From positions 124,001-188,000 of the forward strand of contig NZ_JABEQD010000007.1 of the NCBI RefSeq assembly GCF_014174395.1: a DNA stretch of 64,000 nt, written 5' to 3'. The stretch comes from Gluconacetobacter aggeris (lineage in GTDB: Bacteria > Pseudomonadota > Alphaproteobacteria > Acetobacterales > Acetobacteraceae). Positions 45,489-53,766 of the stretch are shown here, piece after piece. The position numbers were made by a program, and so were the translations under genes. The first letter of the stretch is position 1. Each line of letters begins with the position of its first letter. A model generated the notes under the pieces. The model made no database searches, had not been told where the DNA came from, and saw only the letters and a program-made list of their open reading frames with translations.

Positions 45489-46955
45489 ATGAACGCCGCC
45501 GATTCGGGCCAGGCCGCCCGCACGCCCAGCCTGCCCCGCCGCGTGCTCCGCTGGTTCTGGCCCCGCTCGCTGGCAGCCCGCACCAGCCTGCTGCTGATCG
45601 TCGGCCTGGGGATCATCGAGGCCATCGGGCTGACCGTCCACGCGCTGGACCGCATCGATTTCGACCGCCGCATGATCCAGCAGGAAAGCCAGAATCATGT
45701 CGGCATGATCTATCGCTCGATCGTCGAGACCCAGCCGCAGGACCGCGAGGCCGAACTCGAGGCCCTGCACCCGCCCGCGACCTTCCACATCGCCCTCACC
45801 CCCGGCCCCGACCCCGACATGGTCGAACAGACGGCCAACGACCCGCTGGCCCATATGCATATGGGCCAGCCCCCCTTCGGGCACGAGCCCTTCGACCGGC
45901 CGCCCTTCGCCCGCTCGCCCCAGGGCCAGCCGCCGCTGCCGCCCCACCTGCGGCCGCGCCAGATCCTGTTCAGCGCGCCGCACGGCTCGCCCCGGCGGGC
46001 GGTGGCGTTCCTGCTGCCCGACGAGACACGGTGGCTGACGATCCGCTACACCCTGCCGGCGCCCAATCCGTTCCGCTCTCCCACCTTCCCGACCGCCTTC
46101 GCGCTGATGACGGTGGCCGGCGGCGTGCTGATCGTCTGGGGCGTGCGGCGGCTGGTCGCCCCCGTCGGCACCCTGGCGGCAGCGGCCGAGGCCCTGGGCC
46201 GTGACGTCAACGCCCCACCGATGTCCGAGGACGGGCCGCTGGAAATCGCCCGCGCGGCGCAGGCCTTCAACACCATGGCCAACCGCATCAGGCGCTTCCT
46301 CACCGACCGCACCCTGATGCTGACGGCCATCGGCCACGATTTGCGCACCCCCATCACCCGCCTGAAGCTGCGGGCCGAATTCGTCGAGGACGACGAGCTG
46401 CGCGGCAAGTTCCTGGCCGACTTGGACGAGCTTGAGGCCATGGTCTCCGCCACCTTGGCCTTCGGGCGCGATACCTCGCGGCGCGAGCCCATGGGCCGCC
46501 TGGACCTGACCGCCCTGCTCCAGACCATCCTGGACGAAGCCGCGGAAACCCACCCCGACCAGGCCGACGCGATCGGCTTCGCCGTCCCCCCGCCGGCGGT
46601 GACGATCGAGGCCCGCCCGGTGGCGCTGAAGCGCGCGCTGAACAACCTGATCCAGAACGCCATCCTCTATGGCGGCGGCGCCCGGGTCACGCTGGAAACG
46701 CCGCTGCCGGAAAACGAGGGCGAAAGGCTGGTCACGGTCCTGATCGAGGATGACGGCCCCGGCCTCCCCCCCGAGGATCTCAACCGGATGTTCGAACCCT
46801 TCGTCCGCGCCGAAATCAGCCGCAACCGCGAAACCGGCGGCACCGGCCTGGGCCTGGCCATCGCCCGCAACATCATCTGGGGCCTCGGCGGCGACATCCG
46901 CCTGGGCAACCGCACGCCCCACGGGCTACGCGCCACAGTCACCCTCGTCTGCTGA
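45489..46955 (+). CDS. EnvZ-type sensor histidine kinase
   Basis: A 488-residue kinase with an N-terminal membrane helix, a periplasmic domain rich in Pro/His/Met (HMHMGQPPFGHEPFDRPPF), a second helix near residue 205, HAMP, the H-box GHDLRTPITRL (H283), and ATP-binding N, G1 (DDGPGLPP) and G2 (GGTGLGLAIARN) boxes. The Met/His-rich sensor region could bind copper or another metal (inference). It is the partner of the upstream OmpR-type regulator. Confidence 0.92.
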   Translation: MNAADSGQAARTPSLPRRVLRWFWPRSLAARTSLLLIVGLGIIEAIGLTVHALDRIDFDRRMIQQESQNHVGMIYRSIVETQPQDREAELEALHPPATFHIALTPGPDPDMVEQTANDPLAHMHMGQPPFGHEPFDRPPFARSPQGQPPLPPHLRPRQILFSAPHGSPRRAVAFLLPDETRWLTIRYTLPAPNPFRSPTFPTAFALMTVAGGVLIVWGVRRLVAPVGTLAAAAEALGRDVNAPPMSEDGPLEIARAAQAFNTMANRIRRFLTDRTLMLTAIGHDLRTPITRLKLRAEFVEDDELRGKFLADLDELEAMVSATLAFGRDTSRREPMGRLDLTALLQTILDEAAETHPDQADAIGFAVPPPAVTIEARPVALKRALNNLIQNAILYGGGARVTLETPLPENEGERLVTVLIEDDGPGLPPEDLNRMFEPFVRAEISRNRETGGTGLGLAIARNIIWGLGGDIRLGNRTPHGLRATVTLVC

Positions 46956-46975
46956 AGCGCGTGAATATGCGCGCC

Positions 46976-46997
46976 AACGCCAACCGCCTTTGGCGTT
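46976..46997 (+). terminator. Hairpin after the histidine kinase gene
   Basis: An AACGCCAA / TTGGCGTT stem of 8 bp with a 6-base loop, starting 20 bp after the stop. A short T stretch follows. It marks the boundary to the IS630 fragment. Confidence 0.5.
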
Positions 46998-46999
46998 TA

Positions 47000-47405
47000 C
47001 ATTGAGCAGACATCCGCGCAGACGGGCCATCTTCGTCGAGACGGCGGTTTCGTCCATGAAGACCAGCCGGGCCCGATCAAGGTCAGGCTGACTGTCGAAC
47101 CAGGCCTCGCGCCGCTCTGCGACGTCGGGCCGTGTCTGCTCGCTGGCGTGCGCCGTTTTTTTTACGATCATGTCGTGACGGTCAAGGCAGCGCCAGATCG
47201 TGCTCGGCGCGAAGCGGACCCCATGTTCCGTAGCAAGTTTCTCCGCCAGCGCGATGAGGGAGATGTCTGCCCTGGCTTCAATCGCAGCCAACAAGACGCC
47301 CGACCAGGCCTCGATCCGATGGGAGCGACGATCATCACCCTGCCGCGGCGCGTGCTCCCGGCCGCTCGCACGCCATTCCGCCACCCAGCGGATCACGCTG
47401 AACTT
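47000..47405 (-). pseudogene. IS630-family transposase fragment
   Basis: On the minus strand the frame encodes VIRWVAEWRASG, GRxxSHRIEAW-like sequence, FAPSTIWRCLDRHD, KKTAHASEQTRPDVA and LVFMDETAVSTKMARLRGC. This is the middle of an IS630-type transposase up to the first catalytic Asp (DET). Both ends are lost: the N-terminal helix-turn-helix start is replaced by unrelated sequence, and after RGC the frame runs into non-IS DNA. No inverted repeats were found. It marks the left edge of the AT-rich block, and the 549-bp gap 46956-47504 holds only this and the hairpin. Confidence 0.82.
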
Positions 47406-47504
47406 AAACGCCCGCTGCTCGCCGCGTATAAAAACGCAGAATACCAGACACACTCGTCATCCGCGCCCAGGTCTCCTAAGCATTCGCGTTGTACGGCCTT
47501 CAGA

Positions 47505-48122
47505 TTATCCATGCCGCTCGATCTGGCGTGTCAGAGCCCGAATCAGCGCATCTATATTGCCATTATTGCGTTCAATATAGGAGACATAATCCTGTCTTTC
47601 CGTTAAGCGTAAACTTACACCTTCAGCTATCATATCCACGACTTTTGGACCACCACTCGCCTGATTGACAATCCACAGGACGTTGGCCCTCGTCTGATTG
47701 GGGCGAACAATAACTGTCTCCACGGCCATATCGTCACCGGAGGGTGAAGCGCGACCTATACTGAACGTCACCCCACGATAATCACCAAGCCTGTCGGCGA
47801 TCGAATTCGTAAACATAGCATGAAACAAATCAAGATAATGCTGCTTCTGTTCGGGTGTCGAAGTTCGCCAATATGTGCCCAAACAGTAACGGGCAACATC
47901 ATCCACATCCACCATCCTATCCAGGAAAGGACGGATCTGAATCTTCTTTTCTGAAGGCGACATATCGCTGTTAATGATATCCACCAACTGACCGCCAAGC
48001 GTCTTCACGAAGACTTTCGCGGCAAGCGCGGAATCAGTTGCGAATGCCGAACGTGTTACCGCCAAACATGCAACGCCAACAACTGCAATGAAAACTTTTC
48101 GACGGGAAGAATGTTTCCCCAT
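47505..48122 (-). CDS. MlaC/HpnM-like periplasmic phospholipid-binding protein
   Basis: A 205-residue protein with a signal peptide (VFIAVVGVACLAVTRSAFA). It matches MlaC/Ttg2D: DVDDVARYCLGTYWRTSTPEQ, YLDLFHAMFTNSIADRLGDY, then a VRPNQTRANVLWIV core. MlaC carries phospholipids between the outer-membrane MlaA complex and the inner-membrane MlaFEDB transporter. HpnM, the hopanoid-cluster relative, cannot be excluded. Visibly lower GC than the core genes. The inner-membrane Mla subunits are not in the window. It is downstream of the sensor kinase on the same strand (32 bp). Confidence 0.85.
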   Translation of the reverse strand: MGKHSSRRKVFIAVVGVACLAVTRSAFATDSALAAKVFVKTLGGQLVDIINSDMSPSEKKIQIRPFLDRMVDVDDVARYCLGTYWRTSTPEQKQHYLDLFHAMFTNSIADRLGDYRGVTFSIGRASPSGDDMAVETVIVRPNQTRANVLWIVNQASGGPKVVDMIAEGVSLRLTERQDYVSYIERNNGNIDALIRALTRQIERHG

Positions 48123-48154
48123 AACGGTCTCCTCTGAATACAACCTGCATCTAC

Positions 48155-49486
48155 CTACGGAAGAACAATGAGAACCTGTAGGCCGCCTTGCTCGTGATTG
48201 AGCAGTTTAATTTCGCCTCCATGGGCATGGACGATGGCGCGAGCCGATGTTAACCCCAATCCGACACCACCCGTTTTTCGGTTGCGCGAAAGTTCGACGC
48301 GGTAGAAAGGCGAAAAGACCTTCCCGATATGGTCTTCCGGAATACCCGGACCCCGGTCCCGGACAGAAACCATGGTTCCATGGCCGTTCGCTTCTATGGA
48401 AACCACAGCCTCATCTCCATATGCACAAGCATTTTCAATAATATTTCCAAATGCCCTCTTGAGAGCAACTGGTCGGCCGCTATAGACAACAGGCTCCGCT
48501 TCATGAAGTTTGGCGTTACGACCCTGGTCGACAAGGTCATCTACAATCACTTGCAGCAACTCCGTAAGTGCGAAGGTCGTGGACTGCTCGGCCAAAGTCT
48601 CATCGCGAAAGAAAGCAAGCGCCGAGTCGATCATTGTCTGCATCTCGTCAACATCGCGAAAGAGTCGGTGCCGCTGATCGAGATCGTCGATGAATTCACC
48701 TCTCAGCCGCACCCGCGTCAATGGCGTCCGGAGATCATGCGATATAGCGGCAAGCATGTTCGTTCGATCCGTTATAAATCGGCGAATCTGGGTCTGCATC
48801 GCGTTGAACGATGCCGTTGCCGCCTGAAGCTCTCTCGGGCCTCGCTCGATCATCGGAGGCGCATTCGGATCTGTACCGAAGCGGCGGGCGGCAATCGTGA
48901 ATGCCTCGAACGGCCTGACAAGATTCCGGGCACCCAACCACGAGACAGCGCCTGTCGAAACGAGAACAAAGCAGCCTATCAAAGTATAGCGCATCCAGGG
49001 TCCCATACCCCACCGTCGCTTCGGCACCTTGAAGATCAGCCACGAGCCATCTGAAAGCGATATGGCCATACCGTAAGCGTCCGTGCCAAAAATCCTGTCA
49101 TGTGGAACCGTTCGTGCGAAAATAGAGGTTTGATAGAGAACGATTTTTCGGTCGGGATCATTGAGAAGGCGACGCATCGCCGCCTGAACGGACGACGAGG
49201 CACCTTCCCTGGGGGATGCGGGAATTTCTGGACGCCACTCCATCCTGAACACATCGTTTGTCGCCGCAGCGGCGATCTGGGCCCGCAGGTCACGCGGAAT
49301 AACCGAGTATATCCGGACCAGCGTCGCCGCTTGCCCTTCCAGCCCCGTCTCGCTCAGATCCGGCCTAGCCCAAACCCCTGCTGTACTGATGAAGAATATA
49401 TACAGGCAAACCGAGGCCGACACCGCGAGCAGAACCGTCAGGGCCAGACGTCTTGCGATTGTATCGTAGATGAGCAGGAACTTCAT
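48155..49486 (-). CDS. Sensor histidine kinase (second system, AT-rich block)
   Basis: A 443-residue EnvZ-type kinase: N-terminal helix (LALTVLLAVSASVCLYIFF), periplasmic loop of about 130 residues, second helix (YTLIGCFVLVSTGAVSWL), HAMP, H-box SHDLRTPLTRVRL, and ATP-binding G boxes DRGPGIP and GGVGLGLTSARA. It resembles the kinase at 45489 in the catalytic core (SRNRxTGGxGLGL) but differs in the sensor domain. It overlaps the regulator stop by ATGA. Lower GC suggests acquisition. Confidence 0.92.
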   Translation of the reverse strand: MKFLLIYDTIARRLALTVLLAVSASVCLYIFFISTAGVWARPDLSETGLEGQAATLVRIYSVIPRDLRAQIAAAATNDVFRMEWRPEIPASPREGASSSVQAAMRRLLNDPDRKIVLYQTSIFARTVPHDRIFGTDAYGMAISLSDGSWLIFKVPKRRWGMGPWMRYTLIGCFVLVSTGAVSWLGARNLVRPFEAFTIAARRFGTDPNAPPMIERGPRELQAATASFNAMQTQIRRFITDRTNMLAAISHDLRTPLTRVRLRGEFIDDLDQRHRLFRDVDEMQTMIDSALAFFRDETLAEQSTTFALTELLQVIVDDLVDQGRNAKLHEAEPVVYSGRPVALKRAFGNIIENACAYGDEAVVSIEANGHGTMVSVRDRGPGIPEDHIGKVFSPFYRVELSRNRKTGGVGLGLTSARAIVHAHGGEIKLLNHEQGGLQVLIVLP

Positions 49487-50199
49487 CCTGGCCGCACGTC
49501 CAAAGTGAATATATATCCACCACTCCGAACGGTTTTTATAATAGATGGATCTTTCGCATTCGGCTCAAGCTTGCGTCGCAACCGACTGACCTGCGTATCG
49601 ATGGAACGGTCGAAGGCATCATGACGCTCCCCATGGGCCAGATCGAGAAGTTGATCACGGCTCATGACCTCATGCGGGCGCTCGACGAACGCCAGCAGCA
49701 AATCAAACTCCCGCCCGGACAGCGGAATCAGTATGTTTTTTGCCGTCCTCAACTCCCGGCGTGCGATGTCCAAGCGCCAGGAACCAAATAACAGCAAAGG
49801 CCGTGTCTGGGTTGTTGGCTGCCGCATCGGCTCTATGCGGCGCAAGACTGCCTTGACTCGCGCCAGCAACTCACGCTGATCGAACGGCTTGGTAATATAG
49901 TCGTCGGCTCCAAGTTCAAGCCCGACGATTCTGTCGGTCAGGGCATCAACAGCAGTCAGCATTATGATGGGAACCTGTGATTTCTTTCGAAGTTCCGCGC
50001 AAAGTTCGAGACCGTTCTCTCCGGGCATCATAAGGTCAAGAATAACGAGGTTGATCGATGCCGCCTCCAATACGGCGAACATTTCACGTCCGTCGCTAGC
50101 GACACTGACCTCATGCCCGTAAGTTTCGAAGAATCGTGTTAGAAGCAACAGGATTTCCTCGTCATCATCTACGATCAGAAGGTGGGTCATGTTCGTCAT
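49483..50199 (-). CDS. OmpR-family response regulator (second system)
   Basis: A 238-residue regulator starting at ATG 50199, with AAGGG just upstream. The acidic pocket is D11-D13, the phospho-acceptor D55 (VILDLMMPGE), and the winged helix ends SIDTQVSRLRRKLEPN...IKTVRSGGYIF. It is transcribed first and coupled to the kinase, then the MlaC-like gene. It is divergent from the MlaA gene, across a gap with repeated TGTCA half-sites that may be its binding sites. Confidence 0.93.
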   Translation of the reverse strand: MTNMTHLLIVDDDEEILLLLTRFFETYGHEVSVASDGREMFAVLEAASINLVILDLMMPGENGLELCAELRKKSQVPIIMLTAVDALTDRIVGLELGADDYITKPFDQRELLARVKAVLRRIEPMRQPTTQTRPLLLFGSWRLDIARRELRTAKNILIPLSGREFDLLLAFVERPHEVMSRDQLLDLAHGERHDAFDRSIDTQVSRLRRKLEPNAKDPSIIKTVRSGGYIFTLDVRPG

Positions 50200-50229
50200 G
50201 CGCCCTTTTAGCAGGAAGTTGTCCCAAAA

Positions 50230-50302
50230 TGATGTCAAGTTGCTTCGGTTTTATGTCAGATCTTACACAATACACCCTTTTTTTGAAAAAAAGCTGACAT
50301 CA
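50230..50302. promoter_or_regulatory. Repeated TGTCA half-sites between the response regulator and mlaA
   Basis: TGATGTCA (50230-50237), TATGTCA (50252-50258) and the inverted TGACATCA (50295-50302) lie in the 180-bp divergent gap. Spaced, repeated half-sites suit an OmpR-type regulator controlling both directions. A T7-G-A7 palindrome near 50278-50292 lies within. Confidence 0.45.
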
Positions 50303-50379
50303 AAAACCGAATGCGATCAGGTAGAGTTCCAAGGATACGACGCACTGGCGCAGACACAATCCGAAGGAACAGGTTCGTC

Positions 50380-51150
50380 ATGCAGGTAACACCAATCAGA
50401 TCCTCCAAATATATCTTGTTTTTCTTTCCAGTAATGTTCGCCGCCGGGTGCGCGCACAATAAAAATGACATCGTCGCGAATGATCCGGTCGCACCAGCCA
50501 ATCGTACTGTATTCGACGGGAATCTCTTCGTCGATCATCATGTGCTGCGTCCGGTGGCACGGACATATGCGGCCAATGTGCCTGGCGGCGTCAAACGTGG
50601 CATTCATAATTTTTCCACCAATCTCAATGAGCCGAAAGTACTTGTAAATGATGTCCTACAGGGAAACTTCAGCCGCTCCTGGAATACCCTCAAACGGTTT
50701 ACCATAAACTCGACGGTAGGAGTCCTGGGGATCTTCGATTTTGCCCAGGTATGGGGAATGCCATACCACAACGCCGATTTCGGCCAGACACTTGGTGTCT
50801 GGGGCATAGGGCCTGGGCCGGATGTCCAATTGCCTCTTATGGGATTTTCCAATGCACGTGATGCCGCGGGAAGTCTCGCAGGAATTGTCCTGAATCCGAC
50901 GACTTTCGTCAGCGCGGGCGTGGTGTCCGTGGTCAGGGGCGCATCATCTGGCCTGGATGTCGTGGACGGAAGGGCGAGCACCCTCGCTGTAACCGACGAC
51001 GTTGAAAGGAACTCTCTCGACGAATATGCAAGCCTGCGCGCAATGACGACTCAACACCGAGCGGCATTCATACAAGAGGGTATCCAGGGAAAAATCAAAC
51101 CTGATAACCTTGCCGTCGCTGCGAATCAGAATGTCATCTCCATGAAATAA
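50380..51150 (+). CDS. mlaA: MlaA/VacJ-family outer-membrane lipoprotein
   Basis: A 256-residue lipoprotein (lipobox FAAGC after SKYILFFFPVM) starting at ATG 50380. MlaA blocks are visible: FDGNLFVDHHVLRPVARTY, NFSTNLNEPKVLVNDVLQG, FTINSTVGVLGIFDFAQ and FGQTLGVWGIGPGPDVQLP. MlaA forms a ring-like channel in the inner leaflet of the outer membrane and extracts misplaced phospholipids for MlaC. Here it is divergent from a two-component system and opposite an MlaC-like gene, so the regulator may control both. Confidence 0.9.
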   Translation: MQVTPIRSSKYILFFFPVMFAAGCAHNKNDIVANDPVAPANRTVFDGNLFVDHHVLRPVARTYAANVPGGVKRGIHNFSTNLNEPKVLVNDVLQGNFSRSWNTLKRFTINSTVGVLGIFDFAQVWGMPYHNADFGQTLGVWGIGPGPDVQLPLMGFSNARDAAGSLAGIVLNPTTFVSAGVVSVVRGASSGLDVVDGRASTLAVTDDVERNSLDEYASLRAMTTQHRAAFIQEGIQGKIKPDNLAVAANQNVISMK

Positions 51151-51524
51151 TGAATGTTAACAAAATATTTTTATGTATATATCGCAAGATGCCAATGAAA
51201 TATATAATAAAGAACTCACAATGCAGAGACAATAAATCGTTTAACTGGTCTCACAACGATTCCAGTACATGCCTCCAATGACATAAAGCACCATACCATG
51301 GTGAGTGACCTCGATGAGAACTTATCCGACGTCTCTCGTAATGAGGCCACCGCGCGAGACGGGTTTGAATTGCATTCATTGGTGCGGATCCGTCTTCTTT
51401 ACTCTTGACGTCCTTGAACTCCAACCAAACGAGACAATTGGATGCCGGTCAAGTACCATCTCATATGCGGCAATCATTATGGGTTGCGAAATGTTCAGGA
51501 GCGTCTCGCGACGCGTGACCGATC
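51151..51524. other. Gene-free AT-rich stretch between mlaA and the acyltransferase
   Basis: No supported gene and no clear terminator. The first 130 bp are strongly AT-rich (AATATTTTTATGTATATAT). The second half has open frames on both strands, but none gives recognisable protein sequence. It could be decayed coding DNA from the same transfer. Confidence 0.5.
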
Positions 51525-52436
51525 GTGACCTTGACGTGTAACGTCGGCGTCGCCCGGTCGCTACAGAGTTTGCAAGGGCTGGCATTGGGCGGCGCCATTC
51601 GCCTGCTCCAATGTTTGGAACCCACGATGTGTTCCCACTTCGGGGCCATTCTCGCACGAACCATCGGTCCTACCCTCGCAGTTTCCCGTGTGGCCCTTAA
51701 TAATCTTAAAATCGCATTTCCGGAAATGGCCGAATCCCGTCGGCATGCCATCATGCGTGACGCCTGGGATAATCTCGGCCGCCTCGTTGCCGAATTTCCA
51801 CATCTGCCGAACCTTGTCCGTACACAGGATGGTCCAGGCTGGGAGATCGTCGGTGAAGAGTTCATCGAGCAGGCATGGCGCAAGGGAAATCCACCACTAT
51901 TCTTTTCAGCGCATTTGGGAAATTGGGAAATGATCCTCCCGATCGCCGGCGCACTTGGCTTACCAGTGGGTGGGGTGTACCGCAGGACCAAGAACCCCGT
52001 TGTCGACTGGCTGATTCAGGACATCAGGAAACGTGCCAGCCGGGGAAGAAAAATGTTCCCCAAGGGTCGTCAGGGCGCCAGAGCGATTATCGCACATTTG
52101 TCCACCGGTGGTACGGTTGGCTTTCTAGTCGACCAAAAAATGAACGATGGAATAAAGATTCCTTTTTTCGGCAGGCCAGCATGGACCGCGCCCGCCATTG
52201 CGCATCTCGCACTACGCTTTGATAGAAACATCGTTCCCGTCAGGGTCGTACGAACCGGTCCTGCACGCTTTCGTCTCATTTGCGAACCCGCGCTCCAGAT
52301 CAATTTGTCCAATGACCAGAGAGAGGACGAAATCTCAATTATGTCGGCGATCAATCGCCATGTCGAAGGATGGATTCGCAGCTACCCGTCATCGTGGCTA
52401 TGGTTCCATCGAAGATGGCCAAAGGACGGTGCATAG
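51525..52436 (+). CDS. Lysophospholipid/lipid A acyltransferase family protein (LpxL/HtrB-like)
   Basis: A 303-residue enzyme from a GTG at 51525. The HX4E catalytic motif is HLGNWE, followed by GGVYRRTKNPVVDWLI and FLVDQKMNDGIKIPFFGRPA, which is the LpxL/HtrB pattern. It would add an acyl chain to lipid A or a related lipid at the inner membrane. GC is lower than the core. Together with MlaA and MlaC it makes the block an outer-membrane lipid module. The gene end abuts a broken RND pump. Confidence 0.86.
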   Translation: MTLTCNVGVARSLQSLQGLALGGAIRLLQCLEPTMCSHFGAILARTIGPTLAVSRVALNNLKIAFPEMAESRRHAIMRDAWDNLGRLVAEFPHLPNLVRTQDGPGWEIVGEEFIEQAWRKGNPPLFFSAHLGNWEMILPIAGALGLPVGGVYRRTKNPVVDWLIQDIRKRASRGRKMFPKGRQGARAIIAHLSTGGTVGFLVDQKMNDGIKIPFFGRPAWTAPAIAHLALRFDRNIVPVRVVRTGPARFRLICEPALQINLSNDQREDEISIMSAINRHVEGWIRSYPSSWLWFHRRWPKDGA

Positions 52437-52453
52437 AGAATCAAGGACGATCG

Positions 52454-52652
52454 CTCCGCGTCGGGCCGTGCCTGTGCCGCATCGTCTTCATGATCATGGC
52501 ACTGCTGGCCTGTTTCGGTATCCTGGCGTGGCGGGATATCGCGGTCGAGGCATATCCGACAGCCGGTCCAGCAGCACTTTCGGCCTGTCGTTGATCACCC
52601 TGATCTTCCGCGACGGGACAGACGTCTATTCCGCGCGCCAGAGCACGTCCAC
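52454..52652 (+). pseudogene. Heavy-metal RND efflux pump (CusA/CzcA-like) remnant
   Basis: One frame reads VFMIMALLACFGILAWRDIA then VEAYPTAGPA, matching the first membrane helix and the following IEAYPD-type motif of HME-RND pumps. A different frame slightly downstream reads TFGLSLITLIFRDGTDVYSA, which matches CusA/CzcA around residue 80-110. About 50 residues between them are deleted and the frame is shifted. The rest of the pump (over 900 residues) is gone; the IS3 remnant begins 22 bp later. Confidence 0.72.
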
Positions 52653-52673
52653 TGGACTATGAATTGTAGGGGA

Positions 52674-53007
52674 TGACGCGTCCCGGGTTTCCCGGAGGCT
52701 ATTTGGATTGAGTCACGCAGCCATATCGATGTTCTCAGAGGCTGCATAGTAGTTGGCTTCAGCCTCGGCGGGTGGGAATAGCGACGCTGCGCTGGGTGCA
52801 GTTCATGACGAGGTATTGAACGCCCCGGTCGCTATGGTGGATCAGGCCATCCCCGGGTCGCAGCCCATTCCGACCCGTAATCGGCCCGATGCTCCCCAAC
52901 CATACGGACCGCACGCTCCCGCACCTCAGGCGGAAATCTCTGGCTCATCGTGTTCATCATAGCTCCTTCTCACAGACAGGTGCCTCCGGGAAACCCGGGA
53001 CGCTTCA
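52674..53007 (-). mobile_element. IS3-family insertion sequence, internally deleted (about 334 bp)
   Basis: Perfect 22-bp inverted repeats (52678-52699 beginning GCGTCCCGGG; 52982-53003) bound the element, and TGA starts the repeat just outside on both ends. On the minus strand the start of orfA is intact ([19 protein letters not shown], from ATG 52960), fused to orfB sequence [12 protein letters not shown]. After a gap come the last residues of orfB (PAEAEANYYAASENIDMAA). No target duplication was found. It is not autonomous but has intact ends, so it could move in trans. Confidence 0.85.
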
Positions 53008-53079
53008 CCCTCCTTACGATTGCGTCCGCCACCCTTTTTCGGGCGTTGTATCAGACGGCATCCCGACCCCAACCCGGAC

Positions 53080-53673
53080 ATGGCGAACCGATACATGCTC
53101 GACCGACTCTACGCCCGCACCCTCTCCCTGGCCGCCAGCCGCCACGCCCCGCTGTGGCTGGCCGTGATCGCGTTCGCCGAGGCCAGCGTCTTTCCCCTCC
53201 CGCCCGATATCCTGCTGGTGCCGATGGTGCTAGCCCATCGCGACCGCGCCTGGGCGCTGGCGGCACTCTGCACGCTGGCCAGCGTCTGCGGCGGCCTGCT
53301 GGGCTGGTATATCGGGGCCGTCCTGCTGCAGCACGTCGCCATGCCGATCATCCATTTCTACCACGCGGAATCCCGGCTGGCCGCCCTGCAGGAGCAGTTC
53401 CGCCAATGGGGGGTGGCGATCATCCTCTTCAAGGGCCTGACTCCGATCCCCTTCAAGATCGTCACCATCGCCAGCGGCGCTGCCCATTTCCCGCTGCTGC
53501 CCTTCGTCCTGGCCTGCATCGCCACCCGCGGCGCCCGCTTCTTCCTGCTCGCCGCCCTCCTCCGCCGCTACGGCGCGCCGATCCAGTCCTTCATCGAACG
53601 CCGCCTGACCCTGGTGGCCGCCCTGTTCGGTGTCGTACTCGTCGGCGGCTTTGCAGCCCTGAAATATCTGTAG
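53080..53673 (+). CDS. YqaA-family (DedA-like, SNARE-associated) membrane protein
   Basis: A 197-residue inner-membrane protein with 4-5 hydrophobic segments. AFAEASVFPLPPDILLVPM and GGLLGWYIGAVL, then FKGLTPIPFKIVTIASGAA, are the family blocks with the re-entrant proline motifs. DedA-superfamily proteins affect lipid flipping and membrane homeostasis. ATG 53080 is used; ATG 53095 is possible. It begins 73 bp after the IS3 remnant, where GC returns to the core level. Confidence 0.87.
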   Translation: MANRYMLDRLYARTLSLAASRHAPLWLAVIAFAEASVFPLPPDILLVPMVLAHRDRAWALAALCTLASVCGGLLGWYIGAVLLQHVAMPIIHFYHAESRLAALQEQFRQWGVAIILFKGLTPIPFKIVTIASGAAHFPLLPFVLACIATRGARFFLLAALLRRYGAPIQSFIERRLTLVAALFGVVLVGGFAALKYL

Positions 53674-53766
53674 GCCGCACGACCGGGCATACCCGCTCCG
53701 ACTTGCGGCGCGCCTGATCCAAGAGCAAACAGGGCACCAGACAGACTTGCCCAGCGGAGCCCGCCC

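Noticed and set aside
51305-51541. 78-codon open frame between mlaA and the acyltransferase
   Set aside because: No ribosome-binding site, no recognisable motif and overlap with the acyltransferase start.
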